The position numbers were made by a program, and so were the translations under genes. DNA of 64,000 nucleotides from Arthrobacter sp. StoSoilB22. GTDB taxonomy: Bacteria > Actinomycetota > Actinomycetes > Actinomycetales > Micrococcaceae. Positions 1 to 8,841 of the stretch are shown in pieces (position 1 is the first letter of the stretch; every line of letters begins with the position of its first letter). Below the pieces are notes generated by a model. It saw nothing but the letters and a program-made list of their open reading frames with translations, did no database searches and had not been told where the DNA came from. Where the stretch lies: contig NZ_AP024652.1 in assembly GCF_019977315.1 (NCBI RefSeq), positions 1,922,001 to 1,986,000 on the forward strand, written 5' to 3'.

Positions 1-20
1 TATGTTCTAATCTTGTTTGA

Positions 21-302
21 ATGAGACCAAAGCAAGACTCCATAGCTTTCGCCCGCATGGTGGCCCAGATAGACGCCGACAATAGGCACCCCAAGCCTGA
101 CGACGGCAAGATCATCGAGCTTGAGCCCGGTGGTCAGCCTCTGGTTCGCGTGGGGGAGATCTATGGTCGAGCGATCAAATACACGCGGACGTTTGGGCTG
201 GTTGAGTGGGTGGATGACGGACGCGTTTATCACGTGGAGTGGTTCCCGGCTGGACAGGTCAAGCGGGTGGACCAGGAGTCCTGGCGGGGGCGGCCGCTGT
301 AG
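21..302 (+). CDS. small hypothetical protein
   Basis: A 93-residue soluble, charged protein of unrecognised family. It has no signal peptide or membrane segment. The middle (about residues 33-75) alternates short beta-like stretches, for example around LVRVGEIYGRAIKY and RVYHVEWFPAGQV, which would suit a small beta-barrel or SH3-like fold; that is inference only. Only 20 bases of upstream sequence are available and no clear ribosome binding site is visible, so the start is uncertain. Confidence 0.5.
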   Translation: MRPKQDSIAFARMVAQIDADNRHPKPDDGKIIELEPGGQPLVRVGEIYGRAIKYTRTFGLVEWVDDGRVYHVEWFPAGQVKRVDQESWRGRPL

Positions 303-537
303 GGTGATGCCGAATCGGGAATGCCCTCAAACGACCCTCGACACCGAAGACGCAAAGGCTAGAAGTGTTTGCGCGCCTAGCCCAGGCTCGTGGCGACTGC
401 TGTCGATGCTGCTCAATCGCCACCATGGATGGGTGCAGGCGCCGGCTTTGCGATGATGACCGCTTTCGATAGATCCTGGACCCTAAAGCAGTAATCGAAA
501 ACCATGTCCGTGGGGCGAGAAACTGATAAAGCCGCCC
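303..537. other. intergenic, nothing recognised
   Basis: Between the small hypothetical gene and the end of the HEPN-like gene. A plus-strand frame runs through part of it but has no ribosome binding site and no recognisable composition. Confidence 0.4.
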
Positions 538-1122
538 TTAGGGTCGCTTACGCAGCTCGTCTCGCACGTCATCCAAAAGGTCAAAGAAATCGCCGGGCCC
601 CACTGTGCCGCTATAGAGCGCGGTTGTACCATGCATGGAACTGTCCAGCTCGATGCTTCGGAGATTTGCCGGGAACTTCGGCTCGTGACCTACGAAGTGC
701 CATCTGTTGCCATGGGCCGCTGCATTTCGAAGGTGCCTGAGGAACTCAAGTATGGGTGACGAACTGTCCCTCAGCCCGAGCTGATCGAGGTCGTCTGCCA
801 GCCTGGTGACGATAAACATTGCGGTGAAGGGTAGTACGTCTCCTCCCAGCCCCAAGCCTCTTCCATTGTCGTTACGTGCCCGCTTCAGCCAGTAATTGAT
901 GTTCTCGGAACTGGCCGTTGAACCGTCAGCCCTCACGACCGTGAGTGGACTCGTTGATAGTTCAGGCGTGATCTCATCCATGACCCGCTCCATGAAGCCT
1001 GCTGGGTGCATTAGGGCGACCATTGCGAGCTGAACACCAACAAAGGACGTTTTGTAGTTCTCAGCATTGGTTGCTAGCTCGGCCGCCGATGAGGGACGCG
1101 TGCTTTGGGTCGAAGTCGTCAT
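538..1122 (-). CDS. HEPN-motif protein (pEK499_p136-like)
   Basis: A 194-residue helical protein. Residues 125-141 read as a helix ending in LRHLRNAAAHGNRW-type sequence, containing R132-x4-H137, the RX4-6H signature of HEPN domains. In that superfamily the Arg/His pair forms a metal-independent RNase site. The layout, with the motif in the last third after a long helical region, resembles the HEPN family first described from a resistance plasmid (pEK499_p136). It lies alone downstream of a membrane-protein gene and near the mobilisation genes, with no visible antitoxin partner. The motif is seen directly; RNase or defence activity is inferred. No good ribosome binding site precedes the ATG. 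Confidence 0.6.
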   Translation of the reverse strand: MTTSTQSTRPSSAAELATNAENYKTSFVGVQLAMVALMHPAGFMERVMDEITPELSTSPLTVVRADGSTASSENINYWLKRARNDNGRGLGLGGDVLPFTAMFIVTRLADDLDQLGLRDSSSPILEFLRHLRNAAAHGNRWHFVGHEPKFPANLRSIELDSSMHGTTALYSGTVGPGDFFDLLDDVRDELRKRP

Positions 1123-1227
1123 CGCACAAGCGTAAGGTCGGTAATGCCGCTGTCTTTCCTGTGCAAGTGTTCGTTCACTAGAGGCGAAAGAACATTTGAG
1201 TATGAGGTAGATAGCAGTTGTGGTACC

Positions 1228-1749
1228 TCAGTGCGGCCGGTGTCCTCGGACAGGTGCCCACGCCAGGACATGGTCGCCGCTGATCCGGTAAGTCTCGGGC
1301 CACGGAGCTCCCGGCCGCACTTGGGTGGGATCTGGTCGAATCAGCAGGACAGAACCCGGCCAGATGGGCTCGGGAAGCGCTTCGATCCAGGCTGGCTGGA
1401 TGTAGTCGAAACGGTTCCACCTGATAGTGACCCAGGCGCCTGTCGGCTGAGGGGCGTCGACGGTTAGGATCGTGATTTCAGTCGTAGTGCCGCTGCCCCC
1501 TTTTAAACCCTCGAGACGCTTCCATTGAGCGTCGGTTTCCGATTGCCACCGCTGTAGGCCGTGAAGGCGCCGACTCCAGACGACAATGAGGAGGACACTT
1601 ATGGCAGCGACGGTCAGCAGCAGCCAATAGGTACCGGTAACCGTAGGGGCCAGGGCGGCCAGAATTGGGGCAATAGCCAGCGTCATTGCGCTCGCAATGA
1701 TAAGAGCGGGTGTTGCTACTCTCGGCTTGAGGGCTGGGTTCATCTGCAT
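1228..1749 (-). CDS. two-helix membrane protein, unknown function
   Basis: A 173-residue protein with two adjacent hydrophobic segments (about residues 12-34 and 41-58), then a short basic linker and a soluble C-terminal domain rich in Trp and Pro (about 60-173). The topology suggests a membrane-anchored cytoplasmic domain. It follows the relaxase/helicase genes on the same strand by about 20 bp, so it is probably co-transcribed with them. The position is like that of small membrane genes in actinobacterial mobilisation operons, but I do not recognise the family. Confidence 0.6.
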   Translation of the reverse strand: MQMNPALKPRVATPALIIASAMTLAIAPILAALAPTVTGTYWLLLTVAAISVLLIVVWSRRLHGLQRWQSETDAQWKRLEGLKGGSGTTTEITILTVDAPQPTGAWVTIRWNRFDYIQPAWIEALPEPIWPGSVLLIRPDPTQVRPGAPWPETYRISGDHVLAWAPVRGHRPH

Positions 1750-1768
1750 ACTTGCTCCAACATCCAGT

Positions 1769-3925
1769 TTAAAGCTGCAACCCCGCGCTTGTCAGGCTTA
1801 TTGGGGAGTCGAACCCATACAAGTTGGCGACATCTGTTAGCCCTGGCTCTGATGTGGCAGCATGGGTGATTTCTTGCCGTAGGTGGCTCCACTGCGCTCG
1901 CTGTTCCCATTCCCAGTCCGCCGGAGTCGGACCGAGGGGCAGAGTTGTATTGACACACCATCGATCCCTATACAGTGCCACCTCTCGAGTCAACGCGGCC
2001 CACTTGAAAGGGTCTGCGCCCGCCCCGATGTCCTGGCGCAATTCTGTGGTCCATTCAGGCTCATCAAGTAGCGCCGCGTTGGCGACGCGTTCCGCACGGT
2101 TCCCAATCCGCCGTCGTACTTGGTCCAGCAACTCTGCGAGGTCTGGTCGGTCTGTCGTCAGCTGCTCAGTCAACGGATCGATGGGCTTTTGGGGCATCGC
2201 CGGGCAGAACCTGCGAAGCCGGGCGTGGATAACGGCGGTCAGGTCCTGTCCGCTGGCCTCAGAGCTCAAACTCTCGCTCAAGACCCGCAGGGCTCTTGGC
2301 CTATTTATGTTGCTGGCTCGCCGCCAGGCAGCGACGGCGGCGCCCCAAGCTGGAGAGTCGCGCATCTCCTCAGAGCGGCCGGGCATGAGACCGTCGATAG
2401 CCTTTGCGAGTTCCAAGCCCGCAGCGATTTGAGCCAGGTAATCGTATTCGCGGCTCAGCCGCTCCAAGCTGTCGGCGTGCTGCCGTTCGAAGTCCTGAAT
2501 CTCGTGAGCCGTTCGTTCCGCACCTTCCGCAGCAAGGACCTCGCCGAGGATCACCCGCCAGCTAGAACGGGCACTCGGGTCCAGGATCTCGTCCTCGTCC
2601 GGGTCGTTCTCGCTCACATAGGCTGTGTTCGAGTGCCGGCCCCGGGTCATGCTGACATAGAGCAGCTCGCGCGTGAGGCGGCCGGGAGTCACGACGGTGT
2701 GGCCGGTGTCTACTGTGAGGCCTTGACTGCGATGGGCTGTGGTGGCGTAGCCCAGCTTCAGGGACGCCTCAACGTACGTGCTCGGCAAGAGTAGGGCTGC
2801 TCCGCTGTCTTTACGTATCGCCCGCAGAGCACCGGGGGACCTATCGACGTCCGTGACTTCGAGGAGCGTCCCATTGCGAAGGAACTCACCTCGATCGTCG
2901 CGAATGGATCTGTCATTCCGACGGGCAATAACGACGTCGCCACGCCCGGCTCTAAGCCCGCCCCTAAGGACCAAGGTACGTTCCGCGTCCACGTCACCCA
3001 GACTGACCCGGTCAGCTTGGGCCCGTTCATTGAGCATTTGGACGGTCTCGTTATCAGGAGCTATCAAGACCGAGACCCGGCCAGCCAGGACATCCGAGTG
3101 CCACGCCGAGTAGGCACGGTCGACCATGTCCGAATAGTGGCCATGCCTGATGCGACCGTGGTCCTCATACTCTGCAAGCACAGACGGACGACCCTCACGC
3201 AGCCCGAGGGAGGCTGACCGTTCCCAAGGATCCTTGAAACGCCAGATCGTGCTCAACCGGGCTGCTTTCCCTTGCCGATCAAGCCAACCAAGCACACCGC
3301 CGGCATCGATGGAATCGAGCTGGGCGGGATCTCCTACCAAGAGGATCTTTGCACCGGCGTCCTTGGCTTGGCGGATCAGGGCAGCGAGCTGGAGCGTTGA
3401 GACCATGGAGGCTTCATCGATGATCACCAGCTGATTGGGACGAAACTGCCATTGGGTCTGTTCAGCGGATAGCCGAGCGACCTCTTGTTGAAGGCGGCTA
3501 ACGATTGGGCCCCTGGTGGCCGCTGCCACACGGAATCGATCGTCCGCTCGGAAGAACCGCTCTGCCCGCTCGGCCGCACCAGACCCAACGGATTCATGCA
3601 GCCACTTAGCGACGTTCTCGGTAACCATCCGCAGCTCCGAGCCAAGAACCTCGGCGCTCGCAGCAGCCGGCGCCAAACCAACAACACTGCCCTTCCCATA
3701 CGTTGCCTCCCACGCTGCTTTGACCGCGCCAAGGGTCGTCGTCTTTCCGGTCCCGGCCGGCCCGACGATGGCGTCAAGCATGCACGAGCTCAAAAGGACA
3801 TCCGACGCGGCCGCCAGTTGGTCATTGTGCAGGGGTGACCCTTCGCCGTTCCTGTATGAGGTGAGTGTCTGGAACGTGAGGTCGACAGGGACGGCTGGCC
3901 CCTCGTCGTCGTTCTTAGCCACCAT
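1769..3925 (-). CDS. MobF conjugative relaxase, helicase half (TraA/TrwC C-terminal)
   Basis: This 718-residue product carries the RecD/TraI-type superfamily 1 helicase of a MobF relaxase. Visible motifs are Walker A GPAGTGKTTT (residues 55-64), Walker B LVIIDEASM with D170-E171, the motif III region LLVGDPAQLDS, and the C-terminal TTAHRSQG and YVSMTRGR motifs. In conjugation this half unwinds the transferred strand. It continues the relaxase directly: the residues after the relaxase stop fit this frame if one T of a TTTT run is skipped. The start given is an ATG preceded at good spacing by GAGGA, which overlaps the relaxase TGA. The half could therefore be made separately by coupled re-initiation. 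The open frame itself extends upstream to 4096, but that part is out-of-frame relaxase sequence. Confidence 0.85.
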   Translation of the reverse strand: MVAKNDDEGPAVPVDLTFQTLTSYRNGEGSPLHNDQLAAASDVLLSSCMLDAIVGPAGTGKTTTLGAVKAAWEATYGKGSVVGLAPAAASAEVLGSELRMVTENVAKWLHESVGSGAAERAERFFRADDRFRVAAATRGPIVSRLQQEVARLSAEQTQWQFRPNQLVIIDEASMVSTLQLAALIRQAKDAGAKILLVGDPAQLDSIDAGGVLGWLDRQGKAARLSTIWRFKDPWERSASLGLREGRPSVLAEYEDHGRIRHGHYSDMVDRAYSAWHSDVLAGRVSVLIAPDNETVQMLNERAQADRVSLGDVDAERTLVLRGGLRAGRGDVVIARRNDRSIRDDRGEFLRNGTLLEVTDVDRSPGALRAIRKDSGAALLLPSTYVEASLKLGYATTAHRSQGLTVDTGHTVVTPGRLTRELLYVSMTRGRHSNTAYVSENDPDEDEILDPSARSSWRVILGEVLAAEGAERTAHEIQDFERQHADSLERLSREYDYLAQIAAGLELAKAIDGLMPGRSEEMRDSPAWGAAVAAWRRASNINRPRALRVLSESLSSEASGQDLTAVIHARLRRFCPAMPQKPIDPLTEQLTTDRPDLAELLDQVRRRIGNRAERVANAALLDEPEWTTELRQDIGAGADPFKWAALTREVALYRDRWCVNTTLPLGPTPADWEWEQRAQWSHLRQEITHAATSEPGLTDVANLYGFDSPISLTSAGLQL

Positions 3926-3935
3926 GACTTCATCC

Positions 3936-5333
3936 TCAAAAGGCAAGCATGGACTCATCCGTGTAGAGGCGCGACCCGTGGAAGTCGAAGACGCTGCGCC
4001 CGGCGAATCGCAGATCATCAGCGGCATCCGCCGGGACGCAGTACCGATACTGATTGAGTGGCACGGACTGGCGCTCCGCCGCGGTGGCCACGGCATCGAT
4101 CAGTGCGTTGCGGTCGTCGGGGGAGGCGTAGCGGATCTCTGCGCAAACACGCTCACCCTCGGCGATCAGGTTCCAGCGATTCCAGGTTGAGCGCTTGGCC
4201 GCCACACGCTGTCGGGTGACGAGCCCGACGGCGGCAATCCAATACGGGGCGAAGTCGCCAATACGGAACGGACGTGAGCGGGAACGCCGAATGGTGGAAG
4301 CTACGACGGACTCGGGATCAAAACCTTTGGCCGTTGCTCTGTCGCGCCACTGTGTGGAAAGCAGTCGCAGAGGCGAGGGCGAGGCGTTCTTGGGAGTGCG
4401 AGTCGAGAGGGTTGCTTGTTGGCGCAGTTTGACGGTGGTCGTCGCTGTCGGGCGAGCTCCGTGGTCGGTGGTCCACTGTTTGACCAGGCGGTCGGTTTCG
4501 ATGTCGATGAGCCTTGAGCGGTTGGAGAATTCGCGGACAAGGGCTTCAGCGATGCCAGTGAGTTGCTGGCTTGGGTTGTGAGTGTTTTGCGATGGGGCTC
4601 GGATGTCGGTTTCTGTGCCGAGGCTGGTGTGCAGAGCATCGAAGAGGAGTCCGTTGTAATGTTCGCTGGCGGCGACGACGGCCTTGTAGAGGGAACGAGA
4701 GTCAAGGGTGACCCAGGCGCCGTCCGTTATGCGCTGGACTCGGTTGGCGATGACAAGGTGGGTGTGGAGCTGAGGGTCGCCGGCGCGGGATTCCCAATGG
4801 TCGAATGCTGCGGTGATGACTCCTTTGGTGCCGATGTGTGCCACTCCGTTTCGGCTGGTCCTCGTGTTGATGACATGCTCTTCCATCCACGCCAGCGTTG
4901 CTTCCACTGCCTCGTGGTGGGTCTGCAGAATCTGCTCCTGAAGGTAACGCGGGCTGAGTGCCCATAGCGTGGAGACGGACTTGGGGACGCTGAACGTGAG
5001 GTCGAAGCCGGCGACGGCGTGCGTGGTTGCTTTTTGACTGCTGCCTTCATGGCTGATCGGCGGCTGCCCGTGGGGTCTCCCTGGCGGTTCCTTGCTGTCG
5101 GGGTGGGTTGCGTCTTGGAAGATGGCACGTGCATCGGATTCGGTGACTTTATCTCCTGATGTGCGGGCAATGCCGCGTAGTCCGCTGCCCAGCCACCGAC
5201 CCTGTGGTGTTCCGGTCTTCATGTAATAGCTGATGGTGTCTGGGGGAGTAGGGGAGAAGTCGTCCAACATCGTGGACTTGAACAGGTATTTGAGCCCTGA
5301 TCGTACGGAGAGCCTGGCGATCGACATAGTCAT
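3936..5333 (-). CDS. MobF relaxase, N-terminal transesterase half (TrwC/TraA)
   Basis: A 465-residue relaxase domain. The likely catalytic tyrosine is Y16 in SGLKYLFK. An actinobacterial MobF signature SYYMKTGTPQGRWLG lies at about residues 35-49, and the metal-binding three-histidine motif is H179, H190 and H192 in DPQLHTHLVIANR. It nicks oriT and remains bound to the 5' end during transfer. Full-length MobF proteins carry the helicase on the same chain. Here the frame stops at TTT TGA (3936-3941) and the helicase follows one base out of frame. ATG overlaps the stop of the upstream small gene (ATGA), indicating translational coupling. Split either by a 1-base insertion or by a functional frameshift/re-initiation site. 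Confidence 0.88.
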   Translation of the reverse strand: MTMSIARLSVRSGLKYLFKSTMLDDFSPTPPDTISYYMKTGTPQGRWLGSGLRGIARTSGDKVTESDARAIFQDATHPDSKEPPGRPHGQPPISHEGSSQKATTHAVAGFDLTFSVPKSVSTLWALSPRYLQEQILQTHHEAVEATLAWMEEHVINTRTSRNGVAHIGTKGVITAAFDHWESRAGDPQLHTHLVIANRVQRITDGAWVTLDSRSLYKAVVAASEHYNGLLFDALHTSLGTETDIRAPSQNTHNPSQQLTGIAEALVREFSNRSRLIDIETDRLVKQWTTDHGARPTATTTVKLRQQATLSTRTPKNASPSPLRLLSTQWRDRATAKGFDPESVVASTIRRSRSRPFRIGDFAPYWIAAVGLVTRQRVAAKRSTWNRWNLIAEGERVCAEIRYASPDDRNALIDAVATAAERQSVPLNQYRYCVPADAADDLRFAGRSVFDFHGSRLYTDESMLAF

Positions 5334-5668
5334 GGCCGCGCTCCCGTGCGGTTTCTCGATGGGAGCCAGCCGCGCCGTCGCAGAATGTCGAGTGTCACTG
5401 GGTCGAGGGCAATACCTTTAGCGCGCGAAATTTGTAGCAAAACGGCTGCCACACGGGCGAGGTCTTGGACGTTCGTTCGCTGGGCTCGCTTCAGGCGCAG
5501 GACTTCGTTGTGCAGGAGGCCGTTCCTGGTCTCCAGTTCCGCGTAGATGGTATGCAAGCGTTCCAGTTCGGAGGACTGCGATCGCAGCTCTGTCAGAAGG
5601 CGGTCTACAGGGTTGGCGCCGTTTCCAGGATTTCCATCTGTTCGCTGTCCGGAGCTCTGCTTGTTCAC
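5330..5668 (-). CDS. small coiled-coil mobilisation accessory protein
   Basis: A 112-residue protein starting with GTG. Residues 20-62 form a clear heptad coiled coil, followed by a helical segment and a basic C-terminus. Its 4-base stop/start overlap with the relaxase and its position as first gene of the operon suggest a relaxosome accessory role (MobC/TraY-like position), but there is no recognisable ribbon-helix-helix motif. Function is inferred from context only. Confidence 0.6.
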   Translation of the reverse strand: MNKQSSGQRTDGNPGNGANPVDRLLTELRSQSSELERLHTIYAELETRNGLLHNEVLRLKRAQRTNVQDLARVAAVLLQISRAKGIALDPVTLDILRRRGWLPSRNRTGARP

Positions 5669-5775
5669 ACCAGTTCATGTGATCAGCACTCTCGCTCAGC
5701 ATGATTTCGTGCTCAGCTGGCCTTGGGTGCCAGAGGTGTGATGCGATTGGTGGTGCGGTCGTTTGGGGGGAGCTC

Positions 5776-6579
5776 GTGATTGTCCGCGGGGTCATCTACG
5801 TGGTGGCGATGCAGTCGCCTTTTGCTGGCATCACCCGTGTCGGGCTGACCGTCGCCGGCCGCCTCGGCGAACAACTCGCCAGGGCACGCGAACAAACACT
5901 CCGCCGCGCCCAGGCAGCCGAAGAACAACAAGCCCGGGAACTGCAGGCACGCTTCGACGCCCAACGGGCAGCAGCCCGCGCACAACTGGCCCCCGTCAAG
6001 GACGAGCGTTGGTGGGACACCGCCACCGGCCGGGACATCGAAAGAGTCCACGAAACAGCAACAGCCTGGAAAAACCACGACCCCGCCGCCCGCGACGCCG
6101 CCCACACCATCAAGGAGCAGATTCAGAAGCGCTACGGCCTCGACGTGAACAACCTCAGCGCCGACGAAGCATCCGTGGCCACGGCGCTGGCCAACGCCGA
6201 ACACGACCGCGAACAAGCCGACAAAGAACGCAGCACCGCCCGCGAAGAAAACACCCAAGCAACCGGCCTGCTCGCCGAAGCCGAACGCGAAGACCGCCAC
6301 CGCCAACAGGACGTCACCGAAGAGAACCAGCGCCCCGAAGCGCTCCGCGACGAGGCCGGCATCACGTACGACTCAGCCGAGCGCCGACAAGAACTCGCAG
6401 CAAGCTTTGACGGCATCGCCGACAAAGAAGCAGTCCAAGCAAGACTGGCCGCCGACCAAGACCAAGGCACACCACCCAGCGCGGCTGTAGCCAACGCACC
6501 AGGGCGAACCCCTAAAGCCCGCACAACACGCGGAGCCGGCGGACAGACAAAGTTCCTTCAAAAAGGCATGAGCCGCTAG
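5776..6579 (+). CDS. coiled-coil protein divergent from the relaxase operon
   Basis: A 267-residue, strongly charged, Ala/Glu/Arg-rich protein, mostly one long alpha-helical coiled coil (about residues 25-205) ending in a basic Gly/Lys/Arg tail. GTG at 5776 is chosen as the start because a GGGGGGAG stretch lies just upstream. An in-frame ATG at 5809 begins MQSPFAG and is the main alternative; the frame is open further upstream without a ribosome site. Proteins of this type accompany mobilisation loci of actinobacterial plasmids, but I do not recognise the family. Codon use is strongly GC3-biased, unlike the decayed DNA downstream. Confidence 0.6.
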   Translation: MIVRGVIYVVAMQSPFAGITRVGLTVAGRLGEQLARAREQTLRRAQAAEEQQARELQARFDAQRAAARAQLAPVKDERWWDTATGRDIERVHETATAWKNHDPAARDAAHTIKEQIQKRYGLDVNNLSADEASVATALANAEHDREQADKERSTAREENTQATGLLAEAEREDRHRQQDVTEENQRPEALRDEAGITYDSAERRQELAASFDGIADKEAVQARLAADQDQGTPPSAAVANAPGRTPKARTTRGAGGQTKFLQKGMSR

Positions 6580-6719
6580 GACATTAAGCCAAGCGGGTCT
6601 GGACCGGACGCTCTTTCCTTCCGCGTTATTAGTCCTGCGTATCCGTCAGCATTCAGCTATGCCGGAGCTGCGGCACTGTTACCGGCACCGCCGTTCATGT
6701 TCGACAGGCGAGTAGAGCA

Positions 6720-6952
6720 AACGAGATGGACCTCCCAGATACGCCACAGGCTGTGGCACATTTGAGGGCCCCATGACCGGAAGGCAATTGTCCAGACACT
6801 GTCTGGACAATTGAAATGTAAGCGTCAGTGGTGGCGATTAGGGTTGATTCATGACCCAGATCGAGCCGGACCTCCCCGAAGATTACGCAGCTGCACTCTC
6901 TACCCTCAAGGGGCTGGTGCGGGAGGCTCAACTCAGGGCACAGCGGGTAGTC
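6720..6952 (+). pseudogene. two remnants of DUF1016/YhcG-type nuclease genes
   Basis: Two short pieces match the intact DUF1016 gene at 29941. First, DTPQAVAHL at about 6738-6764 corresponds to its residues around 103-109. Second, an ATG at 6851 begins a frame whose residues PEDYAAALSTLKGLVREAQ correspond to the family N-terminus. The second piece is cut at about 6952 by an IS3-family end. The order (middle piece before N-terminal piece) means they come from two gene copies or a rearrangement. Confidence 0.5.
6785..6813. repeat. 29-bp perfect palindrome, 13-bp arms
   Basis: Arm CAATTGTCCAGAC, spacer ACT, then the exact reverse complement. An almost identical palindrome (arm CAATTGTCCAACA, 3-base spacer) lies inside the intact DUF1016 gene at 30236-30264. 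Confidence 0.8.
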
Positions 6953-7095
6953 AGTGGCGCTTCGCCCTTGCGGGCCACATCAATAACGTCCTGGCGGAAC
7001 TCCGCCCCATAAGCTGTGGGCATGGTCAACACCTTCCACGAGCACAAGCTCGCTAGGTCAAGGAGTCAACAGAACCGGGGGCAGTCCCTTCCCTA
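6953..7095 (-). mobile_element. IS3-family left-end fragment
   Basis: The reverse complement closely matches the start of the IS3-like copy at about 54365-54490: the same non-coding leader (GACTCCTTGACCTAGCGAGC and following), then the first codons of orfA (MPTAYGAEFRQDVIDVAR). Only about 140 bp remain and it interrupts a DUF1016 remnant. Confidence 0.75.
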
Positions 7096-7219
7096 ATTCT
7101 CCTGTAGTCGCTTGACCATGTGCTGGCTACTCTTCGTTGGGAACCAGCCCGGCGACCGCCCGGCAGCCCAGGCTTCCTACGAGATGTCGGCGCATTGTTA
7201 CTTGGGCCCAAGAGACGAA

Positions 7220-7258
7220 AGCCTCAAGGGACGACCTCCGTGGCCGCCCCTTGAGGCT
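7220..7258 (-). terminator. hairpin terminator after tctA
   Basis: Perfect 11-bp arms AGCCTCAAGGG and CCCTTGAGGCT with a 17-base loop, just downstream of the last codon of tctA on the minus strand. No long T tract. Confidence 0.65.
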
Positions 7259-7281
7259 GTGTTTCGCGGGTCAATAGGCGC

Positions 7282-8829
7282 CTATACCTTTTCGGTGGTG
7301 GTCGATGCCTTTTCGAATTCGTTCAGAACGCCGACTTCCTTGGCAGTGCGGCGTTCCCATCGCTTGATGACCTGCGGGACGATGGCTACCAAGATCACCA
7401 GCGAGTAGGCGACGATGGAGAACGGCGAGGAGACCAGCTGGGTGAAATCGCCATCGGCTATGGACATGGCCCTGCGGAGTTGGGTTTCGGCCAACGGTCC
7501 CAGGATCGCCCCGATGATGAGCGGGGCAATCGGAAAACCATACTGCCGTAGGAAATATCCGAGGATGCCGATGATCAGCATGATGTAGACATCGAATACT
7601 GATCCGTTGATGCTGTAGGCGCCGAGCAGCGCGAACGTGGCGATGCCGGCGTACAGGTACGGCGTGGGGATCAGGAGGACCTTGGCCCACAGGCCAACCA
7701 GTGGCAGGTTGAGCAGGAGCAGCATGACGTTGCCGATCAGCAACGCTGCCACCAGACCCCACACGAGCTGCGGTTCCTTTTCCAGCAGCAGGGGACCGGG
7801 CTGCAGCCCGTACTGCTGGAAGGCGACCAGGATGACTGCGGCGGTTGCCGACGTCGGAAGTCCCAAGGTGAGCAATGGCATGAGGGAGCCAGCGGCGTTG
7901 GCGTTGTTGGTCGCTTCCGGTCCGGCGACGCCTTCGATGGCGCCTTTGCCGAACTGCTCGGGATGCTTGGTGAGCTTCTTTTCAAGGGCGTAGGACATGA
8001 AGGTGGGGATCTCGGAGCCCCCCACGGGAATGGCGCCCAGAGGCCACCCGATGACGGTGCCGCGCAGCCAGGCCGGCCAAGAGCGGCGCCAGTCTTCGCG
8101 TGTCATGGTGGCACGCCCCTTGAGTTCCATGAACTTGGGTTTACTTTTGCGCATTTTCGCGGCAAGGAAGATCGCCTCGCCCATGGCGAAGAGAGCAACG
8201 ATCAAGACGACTGTGTCGATGCCGTCGAGCAGCAGGGGAACGCCAAAGGTGAAGCGTGCCGACCCGGATTGGGCGTCGAGGCCGATGATGCCAATGACCA
8301 GGCCGATCCCAACGCTGGTGAAGCCACGTGCGGCGGAAGACCCGAGCAACGCTCCGACGGTCATGAATGCGACCACCATGAGGGCCAGATAATCCGCCGA
8401 GCCCAAGCCGATGGCGATATCCACCACATATGGGGCACAGAATGCCAGCGCCAAAGTGGCGAGGGTGCCTGCGACGAAGGATCCGATGGCGGCCGTGGCC
8501 AGCGCGGCAGCCGCCCTGCCCGCACGGGCCATCTTGTTGCCTTCGATGGCCGTCATCATGGACCCGGATTCTCCGGGTGCGTTCAACAGGATAGATGTGG
8601 TGGATCCGCCGTACATGGCGCCGTAGTAAATACCTGCGAAGAGGATGAATGCGGCCGACGGCGGCATGTTGTACGTGACCGGCAGCAGCAGGGCGATGGT
8701 GAGGGCCGGGCCGATGCCGGGCAGAACACCGACAAAAGTGCCGGCGATGACGCCCAGCAGGGCGAAGAGTAGGTTCTCGGGCGTCGCCGCGACGGCAAAG
8801 CCCTGAATGAGCCCGTTGATTCCTTCCAT
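7282..8829 (-). CDS. tctA: tripartite tricarboxylate transporter, large permease TctA
   Basis: A 515-residue integral membrane protein of the TctA family with about 11-12 hydrophobic segments. It includes the family's conserved early stretch [17 protein letters not shown] (about residues 35-51) and the [14 protein letters not shown] region (about 74-87). Together with TctB and the lipoprotein TctC it imports a carboxylate using the ion gradient. Length is normal. The ATG is preceded by TTAAGGAA at good spacing and lies 12 bp after tctB. Operon order is tctC-tctB-tctA. The substrate cannot be read from sequence; tricarballylate, citrate-like and aromatic dicarboxylates are known family substrates. 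Confidence 0.93.
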   Translation of the reverse strand: MEGINGLIQGFAVAATPENLLFALLGVIAGTFVGVLPGIGPALTIALLLPVTYNMPPSAAFILFAGIYYGAMYGGSTTSILLNAPGESGSMMTAIEGNKMARAGRAAAALATAAIGSFVAGTLATLALAFCAPYVVDIAIGLGSADYLALMVVAFMTVGALLGSSAARGFTSVGIGLVIGIIGLDAQSGSARFTFGVPLLLDGIDTVVLIVALFAMGEAIFLAAKMRKSKPKFMELKGRATMTREDWRRSWPAWLRGTVIGWPLGAIPVGGSEIPTFMSYALEKKLTKHPEQFGKGAIEGVAGPEATNNANAAGSLMPLLTLGLPTSATAAVILVAFQQYGLQPGPLLLEKEPQLVWGLVAALLIGNVMLLLLNLPLVGLWAKVLLIPTPYLYAGIATFALLGAYSINGSVFDVYIMLIIGILGYFLRQYGFPIAPLIIGAILGPLAETQLRRAMSIADGDFTQLVSSPFSIVAYSLVILVAIVPQVIKRWERRTAKEVGVLNEFEKASTTTEKV

Positions 8830-8841
8830 GGGGAAACTTCC

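Noticed and set aside
1769-4096. Starting the helicase ORF at 4096
   Set aside because: Residues before the F-E-D-E-V segment are out-of-frame relaxase codons; the family sequence starts near 3937 and the usable ATG is at 3925.
5713-6306. Long minus-strand frame opposite the coiled-coil gene, rich in Gly/Val/Phe
   Set aside because: It is the antisense shadow of the GC3-biased coiled-coil gene; composition is that of a reverse-frame artefact and there is no ribosome site.
7963-8772. 269-residue plus-strand frame opposite tctA
   Set aside because: Asp/Gly/His-rich reverse complement of the transmembrane gene; no start signal.
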